A stretch of 64,000 nucleotides of DNA from Pedobacter sp. MC2016-24 (GCF_015223055.1 NZ_JADFBX010000009.1:124001-188000), one strand, 5' to 3'. Positions 53,925-63,462 are shown, counted from the stretch's first letter. The notes: generated by a model from the letters alone, not told the origin. A program made the numbers and translations.

Positions 53925-56276
53925 ATGAAATTTATATTATATACATTATACTTTAGCTTTTTTTGCGCTGTAATACAGGGGAAAGCTGCTGATGAGCCCA
54001 AGGCATTTGATAAATTTTACAAGAACAGCATGAAAATTACTCCTGGTGTTTTTCCTGTATATCAGGATGGGGATAAGTACTACCTTGAGATTTCTGCCGC
54101 TTTGCTCCGTACGGATGTCCTGGTCGTTGGAGATATCTCCAAAGGCTATGCGAGTGCAGTTGCACAGTCATCAGGTGTCATACGCTTTGATAAGGGAAAC
54201 AATAATACGCTCAGTGTGACCAGGCAAAACTATAAGGAAGCTGTATCGACTGACTACAATCAGGAAATGGAAAGTCTAGTGCAGAAATCTAATCTGTTTC
54301 CGGTTAGTTTTGTGGTCAACATTGAGGCAATGGGTAAAATAGAGGGGAGTTACATTATTGATATGAGCAAGAATCTGCTTGAAAACGGGGATTTTTTCTC
54401 TTTCAAAGATTTTAATGCGCTGGCTAGACCTGATGCCAGTCGTTCTAAAGTACAGGAGGTCAAAGCTGCAAACAATGCTGTGGTTTTTACAGTACTACGT
54501 ACACAGACAGATCCCGGTAAACAGATGAATTCTGGAAAAACTATTGATAAGGCAAGCGCTTTTTTACTCAACCTGACTTTCCAGAAGTTATCATCTCAGC
54601 AGATGCTGTTAAGAGAAGCAGATCCAAGGATCGGATTCAGTACGATAGCATTTAATGATTTCGGTAAAAGTCCTTATAAAGTTAGAGAGGTAAAAGCCAT
54701 AAAAAAATGGAATCTGAGTGTTAAACCTAAAGATATGTCCAGGTATAAAAAGGGTAAGCTTGTGGATCCACAGGTCCCCATTACTGTCTATATAGATCGG
54801 ATTACTCCAGCTTTTTTTCTACCCTATATTGTCAACTCTGTCTCAGCCTGGAACAAAGTGTTTGAATCTGCCGGGTTCAAGAATGTATTGCAGATCGGCT
54901 CAGATGAACAGGAAAACTGGCTTTCTTCGGGGAAGATCCAGGTAAAATGGGGTAATGCGTATGATAAGATAGTCACTTCTATTATTGAAGATCCCCGAAG
55001 TGGAGAGATCATTACTGCAAAAATGAATGTGAGTAATCGTATAGCAGAAGGGCTTATGCCAAGTTATTTTGTTCAGGCTGGAATGAAAGATCCTAGGATA
55101 GTCAGCAATGTTAATGACCTTCACGTACAAGGAGAAATCTTGCAGTGGAAGGTGACCCAGGCTTTCGCTGGTTTGTTTGGTATGGAGCCTAATTTTTCCG
55201 GAAGTTCCGCATATAGTACTTCTGTATTGAGGTCATCCACTTCGCTCAAAAAGCAGGGAATGTCGTCTTCTATTACCGATGATCTGCCTTTTAATTATGT
55301 GGTACAGCCTGAAGACCAGGTGCCGGTGGTTGAAATGATACCTCGGATAGGAGAATATGATCGTCTGGCTATAAAATGGGCTTATCGCATTTTTGAAAGT
55401 AAAAATGAGGAAATAAAGTTTTTAACTAATTTATCAGTAGCCGATACGGCATTTCGTTTCCTTCCTGAAGGAAAAAATGATCCTCTAGCTCAACATGGAG
55501 ACTTGAGCTCAGAGCCGTTAAAGGCTTCGGCACTAGGTCTGAAAAACATCAGTAAATTGTATCCACAGTTGGAAAAAATTACCGGGATGATGCGCATGCC
55601 TGATGAAGACTGGAGTGTTTATGCCAGTTTATCGTCAGAGTTCTTGAAAACTTATGAGAATTACGTGAACCAGGTTGTTACGTTGGTCGGTGGTAGGTCG
55701 AAGTTGCCATTAATCAGGGGATATAATAGTATACCAAGCATTTACACGGTTAAAGCTCAACAGCAGGAGGCGTTGCAGTTTTTGAATCAGTATTTATTTA
55801 GTGGAGTTCCGGTTTGGATGAGTGATCCCCAATCTTCCAGATTGGGAAATGAATTGATTGATGTCAAGTTTCAAAGAATGGGGGAAAAAGTACTTCGTCA
55901 GTTGATGAGTCCTGAAGTAATCGGCAATCTGATCAGGGAGGAAAATACTGGAAGTCAAACAAGTTTTAAGGTTGCGGATCTGTTTTCGGCAATTGACCAT
56001 TATGTATTTAAGGATTTTGATGTAAATAAACCTTATAGCAACTACAGCTCTGTCTTGCAATCTAATTTTGTTTACAACCTAGCACAGATCGTCGCAAAGA
56101 ATTCAATTGTTTCGGGACTGAGTGAAGAGAATGTCGCATTGCATTTTTATTTCATGAGGGTACTGAAACACATCAACGAATTATCTGAGACTCACCGGGA
56201 CGAGTTAACCCGTGAACGCTACAAAATGATGAAAATGACAATTGATAGAGAATACTTGCAAAAATCTACACTTTAA
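53925..56276 (+). CDS. Zincin paralogue that lacks all zinc ligands (pseudoprotease)
   Basis: A 783-residue protein using the ATG at 53925, which gives a better signal peptide (to QGKA) than the in-frame ATG at 53895. It aligns with the preceding protease along its length: for example PITVYIDRITPAFFLPYIVNSVSAWNKVFESAGFKN resembles IVFYIDRDMPKYLIPYVIQGVNAWQSAFEKIGFKN, and SSAYS, FNYVVQPEDQVP match as well. At the zinc site HEVGHTLGLRH is replaced by QAFAGLFGMEP, so all three His and the Glu are lost, and the Met-turn is absent. It is most likely a non-catalytic partner or binding subunit of the active protease. Confidence 0.82.
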   Translation: MKFILYTLYFSFFCAVIQGKAADEPKAFDKFYKNSMKITPGVFPVYQDGDKYYLEISAALLRTDVLVVGDISKGYASAVAQSSGVIRFDKGNNNTLSVTRQNYKEAVSTDYNQEMESLVQKSNLFPVSFVVNIEAMGKIEGSYIIDMSKNLLENGDFFSFKDFNALARPDASRSKVQEVKAANNAVVFTVLRTQTDPGKQMNSGKTIDKASAFLLNLTFQKLSSQQMLLREADPRIGFSTIAFNDFGKSPYKVREVKAIKKWNLSVKPKDMSRYKKGKLVDPQVPITVYIDRITPAFFLPYIVNSVSAWNKVFESAGFKNVLQIGSDEQENWLSSGKIQVKWGNAYDKIVTSIIEDPRSGEIITAKMNVSNRIAEGLMPSYFVQAGMKDPRIVSNVNDLHVQGEILQWKVTQAFAGLFGMEPNFSGSSAYSTSVLRSSTSLKKQGMSSSITDDLPFNYVVQPEDQVPVVEMIPRIGEYDRLAIKWAYRIFESKNEEIKFLTNLSVADTAFRFLPEGKNDPLAQHGDLSSEPLKASALGLKNISKLYPQLEKITGMMRMPDEDWSVYASLSSEFLKTYENYVNQVVTLVGGRSKLPLIRGYNSIPSIYTVKAQQQEALQFLNQYLFSGVPVWMSDPQSSRLGNELIDVKFQRMGEKVLRQLMSPEVIGNLIREENTGSQTSFKVADLFSAIDHYVFKDFDVNKPYSNYSSVLQSNFVYNLAQIVAKNSIVSGLSEENVALHFYFMRVLKHINELSETHRDELTRERYKMMKMTIDREYLQKSTL

Positions 56277-56286
56277 TTTCAATTTA

Positions 56287-57402
56287 ATGAAAAAGATATT
56301 ATTGCCTTTACTATTGTTTACTTATTGCTTTGCAATGGCACAGAACAGAAAAATAAATTTTGATGCATTTTCTTTTAAGGAAGCGTTTGAGCGATCCAAA
56401 ATACAAGGAAAATTGGTTTTTGTGGACTGCTATACCGTATGGTGCGGACCTTGTAAACAAATGGAGGCCGGTGTTTTTAAAACTGACAGTGTTGCAGATT
56501 TTTTTAACAGTAATTTCATCAATCTAAAACTGGATATGGAAAAGGGAGAGGGACCAGCTGCACTCAAAACATATAATGTTGGTGCTTTTCCTTCCTACCT
56601 GTTGTTAGACAATTTGGGTAAAGTTGTGTATAAGTTTGTTGGCGGTATGAGTGCTGATAAATTTATGACACATATCAGAAAGGGCATGAAACCTGGAAAT
56701 GAGGTAGAGAAGATGAATGCCCGGTATACAGATGGCGAACGCGATCATGATTTTCTTCGGGAATATGTCTTGTTAAAAATCAGAATGTCTGAGCGGATTG
56801 AAGCAAAGCAGATTAATAATGAATTGATGACAATCATGACTCCCAAAGAACGCGCACTGCGCAAAAACTGGGTGCTTTTTGGTGAAAACAGGTATGCCAT
56901 GTACCTTTCTGATGTGGGGAGTCCGAATTTTAAATATCTTGTCGGGCATTGGAAGGATTTTCTGAAGGAAGTACCAAAGGACACTATTGATAAAAAGATG
57001 TCTGCTGTTTTGAGGAAAACATGTGGATGGACGATGAATGGCTTTTATTTTAAAGAATTCGAATATAAAAGGAGTGATTTTGAAGAATACAAAAAACAAA
57101 TCAAACTTACTGAGATGCCAGATAAGGAGCAGCTGCTGGTACTAATGGATGTAGCAATTGCGGCATCTGAGAAAAATCCAGAGTTGGTAACTGATTTGCT
57201 TGTGGCGAACATTGCCTCATTTTCTGAAGACAACAGGAGGATATTGTTTGAATATATATCTATGTGCAGTACAATTAAAGGGTACAATTACCCAAAAATT
57301 GTTTTGCTAGCCGATGAAGTCATCAAATCTTCATCTAATTCTTTCCTGATAAATACTTTCACCAAATACAAGATAAAATATGCCACTTCAAATGAAAATT
57401 AG
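56287..57402 (+). CDS. Secreted thioredoxin-fold protein
   Basis: A 371-residue protein; the ATG at 56287 gives a clear signal peptide (ending FAMAQ), preferred to an ATG at 56242 that lies inside the previous gene. The thioredoxin-like domain has VDCYTVWCGPCKQMEAGVF (active site WCGPC near 47-51) and a cis-Pro at GAFPSYLLL near 99. The C-terminal 220 residues are helical and without a recognised domain. It probably keeps substrates or the proteases of this locus reduced or isomerised. It begins 10 nt after the pseudoprotease gene. Confidence 0.82.
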   Translation: MKKILLPLLLFTYCFAMAQNRKINFDAFSFKEAFERSKIQGKLVFVDCYTVWCGPCKQMEAGVFKTDSVADFFNSNFINLKLDMEKGEGPAALKTYNVGAFPSYLLLDNLGKVVYKFVGGMSADKFMTHIRKGMKPGNEVEKMNARYTDGERDHDFLREYVLLKIRMSERIEAKQINNELMTIMTPKERALRKNWVLFGENRYAMYLSDVGSPNFKYLVGHWKDFLKEVPKDTIDKKMSAVLRKTCGWTMNGFYFKEFEYKRSDFEEYKKQIKLTEMPDKEQLLVLMDVAIAASEKNPELVTDLLVANIASFSEDNRRILFEYISMCSTIKGYNYPKIVLLADEVIKSSSNSFLINTFTKYKIKYATSNEN

Positions 57403-59593
57403 TCTGCTTTTTTGTTTTATATTGGCATCCCCATTGTTGTCAATTGCGCAGCACACTGATCTGACTTTAGCAGAAAAATATGGTCCAGATAATCTCCAAA
57501 AACAGGTAGGAACATTAAAGATAATTCCTTTCTTTTTAAAGGATAATTCAAAATTTTGGACAAACATAAATCAGGATTTATACCTTGTAGATGTCAAAAC
57601 AAAAACTAAAGAGTTGCTTTTCGATAAGCCATTGATTAAGAAAAATTTAGAAGATTTGACTAGGGGAGAAGTGAAGCCTGAGCAAATCAGTTACTCTACT
57701 GATTTCTCTAACAGGGAGGAGAATGTCAGGTTAAATTATAAAGGACATTCCTATGATTACAATTATTGGACTAAAAAAATTGTAAAAGCAAAATCTAAAC
57801 TAAAGTTTTCATCAGATAGCACCAAGGGAAAGAAGTCACCGGATAATAATTGGTTACTTTACGCGAGGAAGCACCAGTTGTACTTAAAGAGAATAGTTGA
57901 TGTTGAGGAACGGAAATTGTCGCAGGATGGAGAAGCTGGTTTTTCTTTTTCTATGAATGATACGGATAAGTATGCTGATGAAAATTCGTTAACAGACGCT
58001 GCATGGAGTGATAATTCTAGTCATTTTTATGTGTTGAGGCGTGACACAAGGAAGGTTGGAACGATGACAGTAAGTAACTCACTCACTCAGCCAAGACCGT
58101 ACGTAAATACTTATAAATATGAATTGCCTGGTGACAAAGATGTAGCTCAATATGATTTTTATGTGGGTGATACGAGCGCTACTCATTTGCTAAAAGTAGC
58201 TGTTGAACGATGGCCTGATCAGGAATTATCCATAGTCAAAGCAAGCGGACCTAGCGATAAAGTCTATTTACTACGCAAAAAGCGGAGCCGTGATGAAATG
58301 GATCTGTGCGTTGTGGACCTGAAAACCGGTAAACTGGCTGTTTTGATTCATGAAGTTAGCAAACCTTTTATCAATGACGATCTCTTTAATGTCTCTATCT
58401 TAAATCAGGGTAAGGACATCATTTGGTGGTCTGACAGGACTGGCTGGGGTCAGTACTATCATTACGATAAAAATGGTAAACTATTGAATGCAATAACTAA
58501 AGGAAACTGGACTGCTGGTCGCATCAATGCAATTGATACTGCGAAGGCTGAGGTTTATTTATATGGCTATGGGCGAGAGAGGGGGATCAATCCATACTAT
58601 GCAATGCTATATAAAGCAAGTTTGAATGGGAATTCGCTACGTCTGCTTACACCTGAAAATGCAACACATGCTGTATTTGTTTCACCGGATAGAAAATATG
58701 TGTTAGATAATTATTCCAGGATTGATCAGGGGCCTACTTCAGTGGTGAGGAGTAGTGAAGGTAAGTTTATCATGGAAGTCCTTAAGCCTTCAACTGATCG
58801 GCTTTACGCTTATGGCTGGAGGCATCCTGAGCCTTTTGTTGTGAAGGCGAAAGACGGGGTAACTGATTTGTATGGGTTGATGTGGAAACCATTTAACTTT
58901 GATCCGAATAAAAAATACCCGGTGATCTCACAAGTTTATCCTGGTCCGCAAATAGAAACAGTATGGACGGAATTTACAGTCCAGGATCGTTACAATAACA
59001 CTGCACTTGCACAATTGGGTTTTATAGTGGTTTGTATGGGGCATCGTGGCAACTCTCCGTTGAGAGACGCAGCCTACTATAAATATGGCTATGGTAACCT
59101 TAGGGATAATGCAATTGAAGACGATCGTTACGGGTTGGAACAGCTTGGTGAAGAGAATGAATTTATGGATTTGAGCAGGGTTGGGATTTTTGGCCATTCA
59201 GGAGGAGGGATGATGACGGTTGCCGCAATGGCCAAATACCCTGATTTTTATAAGGCTGGTGTTTCTTCGTCTGGCAATCATGACAATAGGATTTATAACC
59301 GAACTTGGGGCGAGAGTTACCAGGGTTTTAAAAAACCGCTGGATTTGAATCAAAATTTAGCTGATAAGATTAACGGTCCTTTGTTATTGGTGGCAGGTGA
59401 ATCTGATGCCAATGTAAACCCTGCGAATACCTTGAGGATGACGGATGCTTTAATCCTGGCAAACAAACAGTTTGATCTGCTGTTGCTTCCAGGACAAGGA
59501 CATACTTACGAGGGCGTCTATAAAAAATATTATGAAAATCGTATACGTGAGTTTTTTAGCCGCCATCTTTTGATCAGTAATACTGCAAATTAG
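57392..59593 (+). CDS. S9 (prolyl oligopeptidase/DPP-IV-like) serine peptidase
   Basis: A 733-residue secreted enzyme; the ATG at 57392 fits the signal peptide (to LSIAQ), and it overlaps the thioredoxin gene by 11 nt. The N-terminal half is a DPP-IV-like beta-propeller. The catalytic alpha/beta-hydrolase half shows KKYPVISQVYPGPQ near 510, GIFGHSGGGMM (nucleophile Ser603), AGESDANVNP (Asp) near 666 and LLPGQGHTYEG (His) near 698. It should release dipeptides from N-termini or cleave short peptides. It supports a peptide-use function for locus 3. Confidence 0.88.
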   Translation: MKISLLFCFILASPLLSIAQHTDLTLAEKYGPDNLQKQVGTLKIIPFFLKDNSKFWTNINQDLYLVDVKTKTKELLFDKPLIKKNLEDLTRGEVKPEQISYSTDFSNREENVRLNYKGHSYDYNYWTKKIVKAKSKLKFSSDSTKGKKSPDNNWLLYARKHQLYLKRIVDVEERKLSQDGEAGFSFSMNDTDKYADENSLTDAAWSDNSSHFYVLRRDTRKVGTMTVSNSLTQPRPYVNTYKYELPGDKDVAQYDFYVGDTSATHLLKVAVERWPDQELSIVKASGPSDKVYLLRKKRSRDEMDLCVVDLKTGKLAVLIHEVSKPFINDDLFNVSILNQGKDIIWWSDRTGWGQYYHYDKNGKLLNAITKGNWTAGRINAIDTAKAEVYLYGYGRERGINPYYAMLYKASLNGNSLRLLTPENATHAVFVSPDRKYVLDNYSRIDQGPTSVVRSSEGKFIMEVLKPSTDRLYAYGWRHPEPFVVKAKDGVTDLYGLMWKPFNFDPNKKYPVISQVYPGPQIETVWTEFTVQDRYNNTALAQLGFIVVCMGHRGNSPLRDAAYYKYGYGNLRDNAIEDDRYGLEQLGEENEFMDLSRVGIFGHSGGGMMTVAAMAKYPDFYKAGVSSSGNHDNRIYNRTWGESYQGFKKPLDLNQNLADKINGPLLLVAGESDANVNPANTLRMTDALILANKQFDLLLLPGQGHTYEGVYKKYYENRIREFFSRHLLISNTAN

Positions 59594-59642
59594 TAAGGTT
59601 ACCAATTATTAAAAAACGTTGGGGGACATAATTACATCCTAG

Positions 59643-59672
59643 TTGAGTATGGATCTTGGGATTTAATGTCAT
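59643..59672 (+). promoter_or_regulatory. Shared bipartite promoter-like element, copy 6
   Basis: TTGAGTATGG at 59643-59652, 14 nt, TGTCAT at 59667-59672, located 37 nt before the start of the satellite hydrolase gene. Its spacing is identical to the copies more than 38 kb away at the polysaccharide locus. Confidence 0.65.
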
Positions 59673-59709
59673 TATATTTAACTACACGCTTAGATATTTA
59701 TAGACGATA

Positions 59710-61344
59710 ATGAAAAAAATACTAGTATTCTTTATGTTAATGACCTGTATGAAAGCCCATGCTGGGAAGATAGTCTGGCAGTGGTCAGTTCCAGTGGGCA
59801 AATCTGGCGATAGTCAGTCAAGGGCATGGTTGTGGATCCCGCCGGATTGCAAGGCTGTAAAGGCTGTTATTTTTGCGCAGCAGAATATGGAGGAGCAGTC
59901 GATTCTGGAAAATCCAAAATTTAGGAAGGAGATGGGCAAGCTTGGTATTGCAGAGGTATGGGTAAGTCCGGGATATGATTTGGTGTTCGACTTTTCCAAA
60001 GGATCAGGAGACTTATTTTCGGAAATCATGAGCAATCTTTCAATGGTATCAGGTTATCAGGAGCTTAGTTTTGTTCCATTCATAGGACTTGGACATTCCT
60101 GGGCAGCGAGTGCGCCATATGCAATGGCAGCATGGAGTCCCGAACGTGCGCTAGCTTGTATTTCTGTTAGTGGACAATGGCCCTATATCTGGGGTGCGTT
60201 TGCTCCTGATATATGGGGCGATCGAAATATTGATTTCATTCCATCAATCGTCACCATGGGAGAATATGAGGGAGCGCTTAATTTCGCCAATGAAGGACTC
60301 AGGCAGCGAAGCGCGAATCAATTCTTACCGCTTAGTATGCTAACAGGACCTGCTCAAGGGCATTTCAATGCTGCTCAGGAGAAAATTGACTTTCTTTCTT
60401 TTTACATTAAAAAAGTACTACACTTCCGCCTTCCAAAACATAGTGCTGCGGGAAAACAACCTAAATTGATTCCTATAGATCCTACAAAGACCGGATGGTT
60501 AGCTGAGAGATGGATGGGCGATTATAATGTCTCAAGTCCGGCAGCACCGGTGGATGATTATACGGGGAATAAACAGGAAGCATTTTGGTATTTTGATCAG
60601 GAAACTGTTCGTATGGTAGAGAAATATCAGGCAAGGCATAAGGGCAAGAAACATCAATTGATCGGTTTTACTCAAGATGATAAATTTGCTGAACAAAGAT
60701 CTACTCACCAACAGTTTGACTTAGTCTTTAATCCATTACCGGATGGCGTTACTTTTAAGTTACAGGCTAAGTTTTATGATACAGTACCTGGAGGAAGCCC
60801 TAGGCCCGCCAATTGGACTGGACTAGCTGCCGGAAGTCATGTTGGTCATGTGCAAGGCGTGAAAACTATTTCAATAGATCCGATCGCAGGTCCAGTTAAA
60901 AAGATTAATGATTCAATATTCAGTGTACATCCCCAATTGGGATATCCACTGTTGCCAAGAAGTTATGAAGCATGGTTTGTCGCTACTGATCTTGGGGACC
61001 GCTTTTACCGTCCTGCAGTACAGCAGGCGAAAATGAATATTCCTGTCAGAAACTTAAAAGGTCGTGTGCAAAATATAATTTTTAAGCCCTTAGTGGAGCT
61101 TACAAATCCAAAATCATTTGTACTGAAGGCCGTATCTGATGCAGGATTACCAGTAGGATTTTATGTGCTCGAAGGTCCTGCTGTAATTGTCGATGGGATA
61201 CTAAAGCTCTGTAAAGTTCCTCCGTCAGCAAAATTTCCTGTTAAGATAACCGTTGTAGCCTATCAGTATGGAAGTAATTCTGAACCATTTGTTCAGACTG
61301 CTGAAGAGGTTAAGCAAGTTTATTGGCTGCAAAATAACAGATAA
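59710..61344 (+). CDS. Secreted alpha/beta-hydrolase (esterase-like), satellite paralogue
   Basis: A 544-residue secreted protein, the paralogue of the gene at 10764-12398 and equal in length. Shared segments include IVWQWS near the N-terminus, AWLWIPPDCK, ENPKFRKEMGKLGIAEVWVSP, LGHSWAAS (Ser130), VTMGEYEG near 182, GHFNAAQEKIDF (His218) and a C-terminal KVPPSAKFPVKITVVAYQYGS. The signal peptide ends near KAHAG. Function is unknown; an esterase acting on the PUL substrate is possible. It has its own copy of the shared promoter-like element and follows, but is not part of, the peptidase operon. Confidence 0.65.
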   Translation: MKKILVFFMLMTCMKAHAGKIVWQWSVPVGKSGDSQSRAWLWIPPDCKAVKAVIFAQQNMEEQSILENPKFRKEMGKLGIAEVWVSPGYDLVFDFSKGSGDLFSEIMSNLSMVSGYQELSFVPFIGLGHSWAASAPYAMAAWSPERALACISVSGQWPYIWGAFAPDIWGDRNIDFIPSIVTMGEYEGALNFANEGLRQRSANQFLPLSMLTGPAQGHFNAAQEKIDFLSFYIKKVLHFRLPKHSAAGKQPKLIPIDPTKTGWLAERWMGDYNVSSPAAPVDDYTGNKQEAFWYFDQETVRMVEKYQARHKGKKHQLIGFTQDDKFAEQRSTHQQFDLVFNPLPDGVTFKLQAKFYDTVPGGSPRPANWTGLAAGSHVGHVQGVKTISIDPIAGPVKKINDSIFSVHPQLGYPLLPRSYEAWFVATDLGDRFYRPAVQQAKMNIPVRNLKGRVQNIIFKPLVELTNPKSFVLKAVSDAGLPVGFYVLEGPAVIVDGILKLCKVPPSAKFPVKITVVAYQYGSNSEPFVQTAEEVKQVYWLQNNR

Positions 61345-61672
61345 CTGTTTTATCTATTATAAGGTTTTGCAATCGAATAGGATATGCTATCCAATGAAAG
61401 CTTAATGTACATTTGTTCAAAAAAACTAAAGGATATCAAATTTATTTCCTTATCATAATGAAATGAGTTTAAAAAATTAGAAATAATATCTATATGATAT
61501 TTTAAAGCTACAATCAATAAATTTAAACGAAAATAGAATTAAATATGTTGTTGTAGATTATTTGATATCAATAAATAATAATTGTCACCTTAAGTTTGCA
61601 GGCATTAAATAATGCAAAACTGGCATAACGTACGCTTCACATTATATAGATACCCTTGTACTAGTAAAGCTT
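61345..61672. other. Gene-free stretch (328 nt)
   Basis: AT-rich sequence of no clear function. A small GGATA-TGC-TATCC hairpin occurs near 61380. No further structure is claimed. Confidence 0.5.
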
Positions 61673-61914
61673 ATGAAGGAGTTATCTGATGAAGAATTGT
61701 TTGTGTTTATCCGCATGGATGACCAACGGGCATTTTCAATTCTATTTGACCGATACAAGCAATTAGTTTTTAGACATATCTGTCTGGAATAACAGGAATA
61801 TTTTAGTTGTCGCGGACAGTATTCTTCCTTATCTGAAGGGGCGGCAAAGAATAGTATCCTTTATCTATATGTAAGAACAGCGAAAGAAATTAAATATCAA
61901 AAACTGCCTCTATA
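61673..61914 (+). pseudogene. Remnant of an ECF sigma factor gene
   Basis: An ATG at 61673 opens 39 codons reading MKELSDEELFVFIRMDDQRAF, then SILFDRYKQLVFRHICLE, stop. That is the start of a region 2 of an ECF sigma factor. From about 61792 a second stretch gives LSEGAAKNSILYLYVRTAKE and ends KLPL, stop (61914), resembling the end of region 4. The central portion (about 100 residues) is absent. It is a decayed gene. Confidence 0.6.
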
Positions 61915-61929
61915 AAACCTTTGAACGTT

Positions 61930-62402
61930 CCTTTTTTTATGTGCCCGGTAATCATGATGTTTCAAATGGAATTCAGCATGAAATTTGGGTAAAGCAATTC
62001 GGACGTGACTACTACCATTTTATTTATAAGAATGTGCTTTTTATTGCGATGAACTCAATGACGGTGACGGAGTATCTTTTAGTGAGCATCAGCTGAATTA
62101 TGTTAAAGAAGTTATTGATAAAAACAAAGATGTTAGATGGGCATTTTTGCTGATGCATCATCCGGTTTGGAACAAAAGAGAAAGCAATGGATTTTCAGCA
62201 TCGATAAAAAATTAGAAGGGCGTACTTATACCGTAATTGCCGGTCACACCCGCCGTTATCTTTATGCAACACACAATGAGCAGGATTATTACATTCTGGG
62301 TACTACGGTAGGAAGTAACAGGCTTCGAGGTCTGGCATTCGGAGAGACTGATCATCTCAGTTGGGTAACCATGACACAAAAAGGTACTTCCCTCGGAAAT
62401 TT
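61930..62402 (+). pseudogene. Decayed metallophosphoesterase (calcineurin-like) fragment
   Basis: Pieces in three frames: FFYVPGNHDVSNGIQHEIW (the GNHD metal motif), VSFSEHQLNYVKEVIDKNKD then RWAFLLMHHPVW, and finally TYTVIAGHTRRYLYATH and YILGTTVGSN, HLSWVTMTQKG. The order fits the C-terminal two thirds of a secreted calcineurin-like phosphoesterase. At least two frameshifts separate the pieces and the 5' end is missing. The last fragment runs directly into the MBL-rhodanese relic. Confidence 0.6.
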
Positions 62403-63433
62403 CCAGGAGGGTTCAGTGGTGATACTCTTTTTCTGGGCGATGTGGGAAGACCTGATCTGGCACAGAAAGCTATGCATATTACACAGGAAGAATTAGCAGG
62501 TTTACTTTACGAAAGCCTGTACAAAAAAATACTTCCATTGCCAGATGATATGTTGGTGTATCCAGGACATGGAGCGGGTTCTGCTTGTGGGAAAAATATG
62601 ATGGAGTTGACAGTGGATACCCTGGGCAATCAGAAGAAAATCAATTACGCACTTAAGCAGCCAAATAAAGAAGCATTTATAAAAGCGGTTAGTGAGGGAT
62701 TGTTAGCTCCGCCTGCTTATTTTGGAATGAACGTGGCGATGAATAAAAAAGGTTACGGCAGGTTTGAGGAAATACTGAGCCATGGAATGAGAGGACTTGC
62801 AGCAGAGGATTTTGAACTGGAAGCAAAAGCAACTGGAGCATTAATCTTGGATACAAGAAGCGATAAGGATTTTGCTAAAGGATTTATTCCACAATCCATA
62901 AACATTGGGTTAGATGGTGATTTTGCACCTTGGGTAGGTGCACTGATTGTAGATGTAAGACAGGCTATTTTATTGATTACTGAACAAGGAAGGGAAGAAG
63001 AAGCTGTAACAAGATTAAGCCGTGTAGGATTTGACAATGTCTTGGGACATCTGAAACAAGGATTTGAAATATGGCGTAAAGCAGGCAAAGCGGTAGATCT
63101 GGTAAACCGCATCACGGTGGCACAATTTGCTTCGGAAGTTAAAATGGGAGAAAGTCAAATAATTGATGAAAAGAAAGTGAGTATGTTTCCCAGCATGTAA
63201 ATGAATCCTACAGTAAACCATTGATCTACATCAACGATTGGTTGAAAGATATCAAGCCTCAGGAACATTTTTATCTACACTGTGCAGGAGGCTATCGCAG
63301 CATGATGGCTGCAAGCATTTTACAAGCACGAGGGTTCCGCAATTTCACTGATTTAGAGGGTGGTTTTAATGCTATTGTACAGACAAATATACCCACAACA
63401 GATTTTGTGTGTCCTAGTAGATTGTTTATTTAA
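62403..63433 (+). pseudogene. Truncated, frameshifted MBL-fold/rhodanese (persulfide dioxygenase-like) gene
   Basis: Beginning GFSGDTLFLGDVGRPDLAQKAM at about 62409 this is the inner part of a metallo-beta-lactamase domain; the HxHxDH N-terminal half is missing. YPGHGAGSACGKNMM near 62560 supplies a metal His. A first rhodanese domain follows (ALILDTRSDKDFAKGFIPQSINIGL) without an active-site Cys. The frame is lost near 63180 in DEKKVS; the correct continuation in another frame is SEYVSQHVNESYSKPLIYIN, then HCAGGYRSMMAASILQARGF carrying the rhodanese Cys loop. Persulfide dioxygenase-like function is only assumed for the ancestor. Confidence 0.7.
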
Positions 63434-63462
63434 ATTATTTGAGTAAAAATAAAAATTGACAT

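Noticed and set aside
61345-61672. Possible small RNA or regulatory site upstream of the sigma remnant
   Set aside because: Only a minor hairpin near 61380 is visible; nothing supports an RNA gene.
13372-63190. Further TGAGTAT occurrences at 13372, 29492, 31350, 32165, 47635 and 63178
   Set aside because: They lie inside genes or gene relics, and none has TGTC(A/T)T after the fixed 14-nt interval. They act as negative controls for the promoter-like element.
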